Of a DNA stretch of 64,000 bases, positions 8,856 through 16,474 are shown one piece after another. Below the pieces are notes generated by a model. It saw only the letters and a list, made by a program, of their open reading frames with translations. It had not been told where the DNA came from and made no database searches. Within the stretch, counting starts at the first letter, position 1, and every line of letters starts with the position of its first letter. This DNA comes from Bemisia tabaci (Eukaryota > Arthropoda > Insecta > Hemiptera > Aleyrodidae). Both the position numbers and the translations under genes were made by a program. The DNA lies in NCBI RefSeq assembly GCF_918797505.1, contig NC_092801.1, forward strand, positions 16,120,001 through 16,184,000, in the 5' to 3' direction.

Positions 8856-11033
8856 ATGCCTCGTCAGAGAAAAAGGACTACCAACCAAGGGGCCTACTCA
8901 GAGGTCAAACTGCAAGAGGCAATCCAGAAATGTCTTGATGGTGCAAAAATGAAACCAACCGCAATTGCTAATGGGATTCCACGTGCCACTCTTCTGCGTT
9001 ATGTTAACAAGGCTAAAGCTGCTTCATTAAACCAGGTAACATTTAAAAGAAATGTTCATCTTCAAGTGTTTAAACCCGAGGAAGAAAAACTGTTGGAAAA
9101 ATACATGGTTGACGCATCCCTTTGTCATTTTGCATTGACTAACTTCCGAGCAAGAACTTTGGCTTACGAATTCGCTCAATTTAACAACATTAACATTCCA
9201 GAGAGTTGGAAAATCAAAAAGGCAGCTGGCAAAGATTGGCTGCGAGCCTTTATGAATCGTCATAAACTGTCCTTTCGCACTCCAGAGGGCATTAGTATGA
9301 GCCGCGCTACTAGTTTTAATGAGGCAAATGTGAAAATTTTTTTCGACAATCTTGCAGCTCTCAAAGAAAAGTATAAATTCGCAGCTCAAGATATTTACAA
9401 TTTAGACGAGACCGGCTGTATCACAGTCCATCGTCCACCTAAAGTCATTGCATTGAAAGGACAAAGAACGGTGTCTCAAATGACCTCTGGCGAACGAGGC
9501 ACCCTGATTACATTAGTTGCTATTATTTGTGCCTCAGGAAAAGCAGTCCCGCCATTTTTGGTCTTTCCTCGAGTGAATTACAAAGATCACATGATCCGAA
9601 ATGCTCCACCTGGCACTAAAGGTGTGACTAATCGATCCGGCTGGATGATTTCAGATTTATTCCTTCCTGTTTTAGAACATTTTGTTCTTCACGAGAGGCC
9701 AACTAAAGAACATCCAAAGCTTATGATTCTAGATAATCACGAGTCTCATCTCAGTATAGCAGCAATTGAGTATGCACGTGAGCATGGAATTATTCTGTTA
9801 ACGTTGCCTCCACATTGTAGTCACAAACTGCAACCGCTCGATGTCGCTGTTTTCAAATCTTTTAAATCGGCTTACAATGATGCGGCGGACCGATGGTTAC
9901 TAAATCACCCAGGTTCTGTGATCACTATCTATGATGTTGCACAGCTAGTCGGTGAAGCGTTTCCGAAAAGTTTTGTCCCAGTTAACATAATAAGTGGCTT
10001 CAAAAAAACTGGCATCGAACCATACAATTCTAAAGTTTTTGGCCCGGACGATTACAAAAGCTCCTACGTTACAGATCGACCTGATCCAGCAGTCGAGCAA
10101 GCAGCCAATGGAGTTTCTTTGATGGTCCATACGAACACCACCTCAAGTTTAGTTCCATCTGCTCCGGTTTCGGAACCAGTCACTCCGCAAGCTGGGCCAT
10201 CAACAGATCTGCAAACTTCAAACTCTGCCAAATCATCCACTCCATCAGTCACTCCGCAAGCTGGGCCATCAACAGATCTGCAAACTCCAAACTCTGCCAA
10301 ATCATCCACTCCATCAGTCACTCTGCAAGCAGGGCCATCAACAAGCGTGCAAACTCCAAAATCTTCCAAAACATCTACTTCAATAGTTTCTCCAGAGGAA
10401 GTGCGACCTTTGCCAAAAGCAGCGGCTAGAAAGAATACAACCGACCGCGTAAAAATTATTTCTGCTGTGATAACAACAACACCAGAAAAATTAAAGTTGA
10501 TAGAAAAACAGAGGCTCAAGGAAGAACGGGCAGCAAAGAAGAAAGAAGCTACAAAGCGCAAACTTATGAAATCCCTTTTACCACCGAAAGAGCCAAAGAA
10601 ATTAAAGAAATCTAGCAAGAAACGACTGTTTGCTGCCGCTGTTTCTGGAAACTCTGATGATTCAGAGGACTCCGAAGTTGTCTCACTCCATGATTCCGAC
10701 TCGTCTACCGATGAGATTGAATGTGAAGAATCTCCCACTGACCTGGAAGTGGGTGGGTTTGCTCTCGTCAAAGTTTATTCAAAATCCAAATCCAAAGATG
10801 ACTTCCGTTACTATATTTGTCAGGTTGATGAAGCCTACGTAGAGGGTTACGATGTTACTTTCTTCAAAAGAGTTACAGGCATGTTTAAGTTCCAGTCAAC
10901 TGAGGAAACAGGGTTTGTCAAAGAAGTAGATTGCGTTGTTAACTTGCCTGATCCCATTAAATTCAAGGCTGGCAGATTTAAGGGAATGGTGGCTTTCACT
11001 TTTGATTTTGATGACTTCAGCCCTATTTTTTGA
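8856..11033 (+). CDS. Pogo/Tigger-family DDE transposase
   Basis: 725 aa. The N-terminus (about 15-55) is a Psq/CENP-B-like helix-turn-helix with PTAIANGIPRATL. A second CENP-B-type DNA-binding domain (about 75-160) follows, with a KAAGKDWLRAFMNRH block. The DDE_1 domain (about 180-385) shows YNLDETG for the first Asp, ILDNHESH for the second and LQPLDVAVF for the third acidic residue. It would bind the terminal repeats, cut the element out and insert it at TA. The C-terminal 330 residues are unlike the core: three tandem 23-aa repeats around 430-510, a Lys/Glu-rich helix, an acidic Ser/Asp stretch and a final folded-looking block. No stop or frameshift is seen. AATAAA at 11541 could serve polyadenylation. 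Confidence 0.93.
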   Translation: MPRQRKRTTNQGAYSEVKLQEAIQKCLDGAKMKPTAIANGIPRATLLRYVNKAKAASLNQVTFKRNVHLQVFKPEEEKLLEKYMVDASLCHFALTNFRARTLAYEFAQFNNINIPESWKIKKAAGKDWLRAFMNRHKLSFRTPEGISMSRATSFNEANVKIFFDNLAALKEKYKFAAQDIYNLDETGCITVHRPPKVIALKGQRTVSQMTSGERGTLITLVAIICASGKAVPPFLVFPRVNYKDHMIRNAPPGTKGVTNRSGWMISDLFLPVLEHFVLHERPTKEHPKLMILDNHESHLSIAAIEYAREHGIILLTLPPHCSHKLQPLDVAVFKSFKSAYNDAADRWLLNHPGSVITIYDVAQLVGEAFPKSFVPVNIISGFKKTGIEPYNSKVFGPDDYKSSYVTDRPDPAVEQAANGVSLMVHTNTTSSLVPSAPVSEPVTPQAGPSTDLQTSNSAKSSTPSVTPQAGPSTDLQTPNSAKSSTPSVTLQAGPSTSVQTPKSSKTSTSIVSPEEVRPLPKAAARKNTTDRVKIISAVITTTPEKLKLIEKQRLKEERAAKKKEATKRKLMKSLLPPKEPKKLKKSSKKRLFAAAVSGNSDDSEDSEVVSLHDSDSSTDEIECEESPTDLEVGGFALVKVYSKSKSKDDFRYYICQVDEAYVEGYDVTFFKRVTGMFKFQSTEETGFVKEVDCVVNLPDPIKFKAGRFKGMVAFTFDFDDFSPIF
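10176..10392 (+). repeat. Three 69-bp tandem repeats in the transposase
   Basis: Units of 69 bp encode 23-aa repeats beginning VTPQAGPSTDLQT. The first two copies differ by very few bases; the third is more diverged. The length is a multiple of three, so copy number can change without breaking the frame. The segment is Ser/Thr/Pro-rich and probably a flexible linker. Confidence 0.85.
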
Positions 11034-11540
11034 TTTGTGCCTTCAGACAAAAACTTTCCGTACTTAATTTCTCATATTTTATATAGTTATTTAAATTTTT
11101 GACTGATTATTTTCACTAATGATCTCAATTCTGTTAGTAGATTCCTAGGTAGGTGGATATTTTTAAATGAGTTACCCATGTTTCCTAAATGATACCTCCG
11201 AGCAAGGTAAACATAGTTTTAAGTCATTAATTTGATTCGTCAAGAACGTTACCTAATGTTCTATATTTTTTTTTGGCGGTTACCTAGTTCAATTTTTGTT
11301 CCTTTCTATGGTTCTATAATTACCAAAATATGTTCTAATAGGTAAATAATTGTTACCGTCCTTGCGTCTTCGTTTTCTGTTAGAATTTTTATGCCTAAAG
11401 CATTTAAATAAGTCATTGAAATAAGTTTTTCGTGTTTTTTTAGTCAAAATTTATTTAATATGAGTACTAAGGCAGACAAAGAACCATCCTAGGATGTATT
11501 ACTTTAATTTTTAAGACTTTTCCTTTTGTTAATTTGACTC

Positions 11541-11546
11541 AATAAA
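11541..11546 (+). terminator. Candidate polyadenylation signal of the transposase
   Basis: AATAAA about 500 bp after the transposase stop and upstream of the 3' subterminal repeats. It is the best candidate signal between the stop codon and the element end. Confidence 0.4.
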
Positions 11547-11580
11547 AGTTTCCTCTTTCAAAATTATGCTTTTTCATCTT

Positions 11581-11645
11581 AGTGTCCAGTTAACCCACCC
11601 CCAGTGCCCAGTTAACCCACCCCGCGGGGTTAACTGAGCACTTTC
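11581..11645. promoter_or_regulatory. 3' subterminal motif cluster of the Tigger element
   Basis: Three copies of the motif GTGCCCAGTTAACCCA or its reverse form GGGGTTAACTGAGCAC lie within 65 bp. Related copies occur at about 8363, 8381, 8723 and 8758 near the 5' end and within the terminal repeats. Clustered subterminal motifs are typical transposase-binding sites; binding here is inferred. Confidence 0.55.
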
Positions 11646-11800
11646 CCTTTTTTTACAAAATCTAAATTTTGACCATGAAGAAATTTAAAAAATGAAACAT
11701 ACTATTTTTTGCAGATACCTGACATTATACTGAAGACATTGTACTTTAAAGATTAACTCTATCTATCACCAATTTTTTTTATGATTTTTCAAACAAAATG

Positions 11801-11825
11801 GTGCCCACTTAACCCCAGTCTACCC
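11801..11825 (-). repeat. Tigger 3' terminal inverted repeat
   Basis: 25 bp ending GACTGGGGTTAAGTGGGCAC when read on the minus strand. It is identical to 8352-8376 in inverse and is followed by TA. Confidence 0.95.
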
Positions 11826-11827
11826 TA

Positions 11828-12551
11828 TCTGAAGGAGTCAACTGCGCTCCAGATCGTCTGTCGTTCTAAATTAGAAAATTTGAAATTGAAAGAGAAGACT
11901 GACCCTACGAAGTTTTTTGATGAATTTGAAAAGGGCAAAAACGAGTTGAAGAATGCTGGAGCAACTGTGTCTGAGGACGAAAAGTTGAATTATATGCTGA
12001 AGGCTTTGCCACCATCCTTGAGTCATATTGGTGACATGATGGACGTTTCACCGAAAGCTGAACGAACGGTAGATTACTTGAAAAGTAAGCTGAAGTTGAA
12101 GACAAAAGTAGAACAGTATAGGGATGATGCCAATAATAATCAATCTGGTGAGAGCGGAAGTGTTTTTGTGACTGGAGTAGCTTCGCATAAGACTATGACC
12201 TGTTATTCCTGCGGAAAGCGAGGCCATTATCAATCCGAGTGTGTTCAAGAGGTGCAACATGTAACTTGTCATAATTGTGGTAACTACGGACATTACCAGC
12301 AAAGCTGTAACCATGGTGTCAATCGAGGTCGTGGTGGTCATGCTCCAAGAAAAGGCCATTCCCGGGGGAACAGAAGCCATCATCAAGGTCAAAGAGGTCA
12401 TTTTCGTGGAGGTCAACGAAGACAGTGCAGAGGAAATCGGAGCTGGTATCGAGGCAACCGGGGACAAAGGCGACAGGATCAAAGTAGCTCTGAAGTCAGT
12501 GATAGCGGTAACTGCTTTAATGTGGTTCAACAATGTAATCAACAAAGCTAA
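11828..12551 (+). pseudogene. gag: Copia-type Gag, 3' part with two zinc knuckles
   Basis: The frame continues directly from 8351 when the Tigger element and one TA are removed; together the two parts are 1002 nt, 333 aa. This half has the conserved region around KFFDEFEKGKNEL and ALPPSL, then two CX2CX4HX4C knuckles (CYSCGKRGHYQSEC and CHNCGNYGHYQQSC near 12200 and 12268) that would bind RNA. A Gly/Arg/His-rich tail ends at 12551. No Copia protease, integrase or reverse transcriptase follows, so the element is truncated after gag or was gag-only. Confidence 0.8.
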
Positions 12552-12591
12552 AGTATGCGCCCTTCAATCACCCGAAGCAAGACATCAGCCA

Positions 12592-12846
12592 ATGGCCGTG
12601 AAGAAATCAGCACGTATTAAAGCGGCTAAGAATCCTCCTAAAGCAAGAATTTGGACCAATGAGCAAACATGACTTAATCAAAGAATAAGAAAATCACCTC
12701 TGCCTGTACAATGATAAACATCCTGACTATATGAGTCGTGAACATCGAATGCAAGCTATGGCGAAGGTCATAAAAGCTCTGGAACATCGCTCGGGCACTA
12801 CTGGTGAGAACAACCAGAGGCACATCAGTGCCGCTGTTGAGTGTTG
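12592..12846 (+). pseudogene. Frameshifted MADF-type DNA-binding domain fragment
   Basis: From ATG 12592 a basic leader reads into IWTNEQT and stops at a TGA. One base later the frame DLIKE appears, broken by TAA at 12686, then a segment containing CLYNDKHPDYMSREHRMQ and KVIKALEHR, ending at TGA 12844. The order of Trp, Leu-Ile, Cys-Leu-Tyr, Asp-Tyr and a basic helix matches the first part of a MADF (Myb/SANT-like) domain found in many insect regulators and some transposons. A frameshift and a nonsense codon mark it as a relic. Function of the parent gene is unknown. Confidence 0.5.
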
Positions 12847-13225
12847 ATCACTGCAAACTGCGCGTGCCGCGCAATTTACACTATCATCAATGATGTCGGG
12901 ATACAGGAACCATCTTTTTTCTCCATCGAAGGTGGTCCTCCACCCACTCCACCACGGCCGAGACCTGATAGCCCCTGCCATGTTTCCCCGGTTCCCACCG
13001 TGCACTTGTCGCCTATGGAGGCGCCGCCCCGACGAGTCCTGGTCAGGGATTGTTACTTGTAGACCCTTTTGGTGGCCGCCAGTGCAGGGATCCGCCTGGC
13101 AACAGCGGCAAACCTCGCGGAGGGAACTCCACTCGAGACGTCCGGCAGAAATGCACCAGCCCCGCACCCGTTTGACCTCAAGGCCCTCCCGCAGGTCGCG
13201 AAGCCGCTCTCCTACCGGCCTGTGA
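12847..13225 (+). other. Pro/Arg-rich GC-rich remnant
   Basis: Base composition is clearly more GC-rich than around it. One frame (to about 13062) gives a Pro-rich sequence with PPPTPPRPRP, ending in a stop. A long minus-strand open frame covers the same bases but lacks motifs. It may be the linker of the parent of the MADF relic. Confidence 0.25.
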
Positions 13226-13510
13226 CCGAATCTATGGATCGACAGAGAATTTAGCAAGGCAGAATACCCTGAAGGGACTTGGGCCCTTGTGACCAAATTG
13301 GCCAAAAATGCAGAGGATCCTAAAAGGAACAAAAAACTGTCATTCGGCAGTGTGGAGTGGGAAATGGTTCCCATTGAAATTATTGAAGAAGAATATGGTA
13401 AGAGCCTTCTTTGGAATAATCTGTTTTCAAAACATGCACATAATCGTTGGGGAGGAATCTTGAGATATAAGGTCTCTGGGTTCCTTCGAGGCACACAATG
13501 TCATGTTTAG
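13226..13510 (+). CDS. Unrecognised 94-codon ORF, possibly an exon
   Basis: Open from 13226 to the stop at 13508 with no ATG near its start. The composition looks protein-like, containing EYPEGTWALVTKLAK and SVEWEMVPIEIIEEEYG. Just after EEEY the DNA reads ATG|GTAAGAG at 13398, a good splice donor, so the true exon could end there and the rest be intron. I do not recognise the family. It may belong with the MADF relic or be a separate exon whose partners are missing. Confidence 0.25.
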   Translation, partial: PNLWIDREFSKAEYPEGTWALVTKLAKNAEDPKRNKKLSFGSVEWEMVPIEIIEEEYGKSLLWNNLFSKHAHNRWGGILRYKVSGFLRGTQCHV

Positions 13511-14155
13511 CAAAAGAAAATCAATTTCCAAGAATATATTAGTGGCAAAACTCCAAAATCATGCACATCAGTTGCGGTGTTTCTAAATTTTTACGCCAAT
13601 TTCATATTTCTGAAAGGAAACAAGCCAATGTGATTCTTTGTGAACGTTTCTACCTGAGTAATTCGAACACAAAAAGGACTATGGTAGAGAATTGCATTCT
13701 GTTCCAATCTCTGCTCACTTTCTGGTTCAAATTGTGAATCATCCTAAAGTGCTTTTCAGGTCTGTAATGCCCACAATATGAAGTACTAATCAGATATCAA
13801 CCCATTAGAAGTGAATGATTAAAGAAAAGCAATTTTAAAAGAAAAATTTATTGGAAAAAGGAGAAGAAAAATTTAATTACCATTTATTAAGATATACCAT
13901 TATCTAATAGACCCATTAAGAAAGAAAAATGATGGGATGAAAAAAATGAAAAAAAAAATGTGTGTTTTCTTTCCAATGAGGAGCATGGGAAAGTTTTCAA
14001 ATTGGTGTTTTATTACCAATTTTTAGGCACTTTATTACAATTTTATTGCAATATTATCAGTGATTTTACTGCTATTATATTGATCAACATTTGTTTCCCG
14101 AATGGATTGATTATTGGCAATATATTACCGATATATTGCCAATATATCGTTATAC
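13511..14155. other. AT-rich spacer
   Basis: No gene or clear repeat is visible. The stretch is strongly AT-rich with A-runs near 13870 and 13950. Confidence 0.6.
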
Positions 14156-15157
14156 ATGGAAAATAAATTACCAATAAATCTAAATGTTTCCACAGTATTC
14201 GTTAACAGTGGAATTCGGCAACTGAAAGAGGACAAGGGTTGCCACGTGAGTTGCTTCGGCGATACATGCATTCAGGACTTCGCGTGCTCTATCGGGAGCG
14301 ATCGGTACCCTGTGCATCTCTTCTCGACCGATAATTCCGTTCAAGCCAAGATAATAATTGGAAACGACAATACCTACATCATTAATGGCACAGCTCGTGA
14401 ATTTCACATCCCACTCGACAGTGCGTCTACTCTTGCGTTTTTTCCAGAACCCAAATTTGAGATCAAGCGATATAACATAAATGTTAGGTGTTACAAAAAA
14501 TTTGACACGGCTCCACTATGTCAGTTGCCCGAAGATCCCGACTTCCCAGACCTGGCCAATACGATCATCCTGCTGAATGAAGGTAAAGACGCCGGGTCAG
14601 TGCGCAACGTTCATCTGGAAGTACACCAGCTCATACCCGACATCCCTGACAACGTAACGGTTTATTTACTTGATTCCCATTCCGGCATGATATCGATGAC
14701 ACGAAGAAAGCGTCACGTCCCCCAACGAATCCCTGAGCTAAAATCTTTACGAAATGCTCTCATCTACCTAGCTCGTGAATCTGCTTTCAACGACTTCCAT
14801 ATAATAAAATCCCTCAGCGATGTTCAAAACGCCTTCCTTCAGTTTTTAAATTCTGTATCCTACAGGGATCCTGAGGTTTTGGGTGGAGTTATAGGACGCA
14901 ACAAGCAGACTTCATGGTTCTCCGATCTGGATCTGGAGTTGCTACATGGGGAGGGCCCGTGCGACGACGCCCCTCGTACCCAACGGTTCGCGTGCCGCCC
15001 CACGCCAATGGGCGCACCTACTCTCCTCGCTGGGACTTTTGTGATTAAGTTTATAATGGTAGACACTGTTGTTATTAAATGTGCGATAATCGGTATATTT
15101 CCCGTCCGTTTACTCACACTTTTCATGCTTCTTATTGTGCGTTTTGCGTTTCCCTGA
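14156..15157 (+). CDS. Envelope-glycoprotein-like ORF, unassigned
   Basis: 333 aa from ATG 14156; the frame is open further upstream, and TTTCCACAG near 14200 could be a splice acceptor instead. A cysteine cluster near residues 32-46 includes GCHVSCFGDTC. Asn-X-Ser/Thr sites and long beta-like stretches follow, then RRKRH near 183-187 that could be a furin site, a helical segment, and a hydrophobic C-terminus around 300-330 that could anchor in a membrane. This layout and a retrotransposon gag starting 38 bp downstream suggest a retroelement envelope remnant, perhaps of the class with bunyavirus-like glycoproteins. The family is not established; the last 60 residues may be non-coding read-through. 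Confidence 0.35.
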   Translation: MENKLPINLNVSTVFVNSGIRQLKEDKGCHVSCFGDTCIQDFACSIGSDRYPVHLFSTDNSVQAKIIIGNDNTYIINGTAREFHIPLDSASTLAFFPEPKFEIKRYNINVRCYKKFDTAPLCQLPEDPDFPDLANTIILLNEGKDAGSVRNVHLEVHQLIPDIPDNVTVYLLDSHSGMISMTRRKRHVPQRIPELKSLRNALIYLARESAFNDFHIIKSLSDVQNAFLQFLNSVSYRDPEVLGGVIGRNKQTSWFSDLDLELLHGEGPCDDAPRTQRFACRPTPMGAPTLLAGTFVIKFIMVDTVVIKCAIIGIFPVRLLTLFMLLIVRFAFP

Positions 15158-15194
15158 GTGTAATCCTTTTAATTTGTGATTTATTTTTCGTGCT

Positions 15195-15930
15195 ATGTCT
15201 CTGGAAGACTTCACAAATTTGCGAAATTGTTTAAAACCCGAAAGACCGCTGAGCACTCGAAGCTCCCCAGAAGGTGATCGCGCTTGAAAATTTATGGTTG
15301 AACATTCCAGAGGAACTAAAAACGGGCGAAGTTACTAATTTATACACAAAGGCTGAGGCCTTTTTGGCAAACGCGCGGGTTTCTACTTCAACTTCTGGTT
15401 CGAAACAATCTACGATGTGTCTCGACTTCGATTTAAGGGCCGCCGAGGCCACAGTGGCGGACTTCACTGGAAACGCAGAACAATTAAAAGATTTCTTGGA
15501 CTGTGCGCGCTTGTATCGGAGTATGTTGAAATCTGATTCCAAACATCTTTTTCTACAATATTTATCAAAGGTGAAGCTCAAGGGAAAGGCAAAATTAGCC
15601 ATATCTACCAACATTGGTACCTTCGATGATTTTGAGAAACATCTTAAAACCAGGTTCAACCCCAAAACCACCATCGCAGCCGTACAGAACGAACTCGCGG
15701 CGTTGAGCCAAGGGTCATCTTCCGTCCACACCTTTGCTTCAAAAATCGAAGACCTCATTTGCAGCAATTGCAGCCTTAATGATCTTCTAGTGTTAGAAAA
15801 AGGCGAGTCCTCGACGGACTTGATCCAGGAATTTAGTGACTTAACAGCGTTAAATGTGTTAAAAAAGGGTTGCAACGAATCTATCCAAGGCGATATTCCG
15901 CCTTCCACCCTGTCCACAATGTTGAAAAAC
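15195..15930 (+). pseudogene. gag: Gag-like capsid remnant (Ty3/gypsy type)
   Basis: The natural start is probably ATG 15195; that frame stops at 15285, and the Gag continues from 15253 in another frame, so one frameshift separates them. The body has the gypsy-type Gag pattern: ADFTGNAEQLKDFLDC, a central KAKLAI helix, FDDFEKHLKTRFNP and a helical C-terminal lobe to about STMLKNKD. The product would be a capsid protein. Neither zinc knuckle nor pol follows; at about 15930 the sequence changes to a transposase-like tail. Confidence 0.65.
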
Positions 15931-16375
15931 AAGGACAAAATGCCCATTGGTAATGGTCGAGTAAACAACGGTAATGGTGAACGGCTGGATCTCGATGATA
16001 ATTTTTTCGATGCACTGGTAACTTTGGAGAACAATGTTGACAGCGCAAGGTGGAGTAATCTCAGTCAATCAAAAATTACTGACTACTTCCAAAAATACAA
16101 CTCTACTATTTTAGGTTACTCTTGTGTGACTAGAGTACCTAATTGATAATAATTAATAATTTTAAAATTAAATATAAATAATTAATAATTAATAACTTAG
16201 TGTAATTTTTACTTCCGTAAAGAAACAAACTGATATTTTTGGTTCCTTTTGGCGTAAATCCGTCCATTTGCTCCTCTATATTCGAACCTCTCTAATTCGA
16301 AATTTCTCCACATGGAATCTTTTCAATTCGAACTCTCTTTATATTGAAACCTGTTGAATATTACAGCATGGTGTA
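15931..16375 (+). mobile_element. 3' end of a pogo-type transposon fused to the gag remnant
   Basis: The open frame continues to 16146 but now reads FFDALVTLENNVDSA followed by QSKITDYFQK, the kind of short acidic helix and terminal motif seen at the C-terminus of many Tigger transposases. After the stop come AT-rich DNA and repeated ATTCGAA(C/A) with CTCTCT (16280-16350), which resembles a Tigger subterminal array. Its terminal repeat and TA target were not identified. Confidence 0.4.
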
Positions 16376-16394
16376 GGACTTTTGGATCACCCTG
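16376..16394 (-). repeat. Solo terminus of a CAGGGTGATCC element
   Basis: On the minus strand CAGGGTGATCCAAAAGTCC is identical to the left end of the MITE at 55081, and the same TA lies outside it. No matching other end is seen, so it may be an end captured in a larger repeat. Confidence 0.5.
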
Positions 16395-16474
16395 TATACT
16401 TTGTTAGGATCCTCATTTGGGCAAAATTACTGGCCAAATGGACGGTTTCTAACCAGAGTGCTTTTGCAAGTACT

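Larger units (their letters stand above)
8352..11825 (+). mobile_element. Complete pogo/Tigger-type DNA transposon
   Basis: A 3474-bp element bounded by perfect 25-bp terminal inverted repeats (8352-8376 and 11801-11825, starting GGGTAGACTGGGGTTAAGTG) and flanked by TA on both sides (8350-8351 and 11826-11827). It encodes one uninterrupted 725-aa DDE transposase. Removing the element and one TA restores the Copia gag frame exactly. Copies of a GGGTTAACTGRGCAC-like motif cluster near both ends. Perfect repeats and an open transposase suggest recent activity. Confidence 0.95.

Noticed and set aside
10064..10771. 235-codon minus-strand ORF.
   Set aside because: It is a shadow of the Ser/Pro-rich region of the Tigger transposase.
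12727..13494. 255-codon minus-strand ORF.
   Set aside because: It lies antisense to the MADF relic and a protein-like plus-strand frame and shows no domain; GC-rich DNA favours chance open frames.
15231..16034. 267-codon minus-strand ORF.
   Set aside because: It is antisense to the gag remnant, which has clear family motifs.
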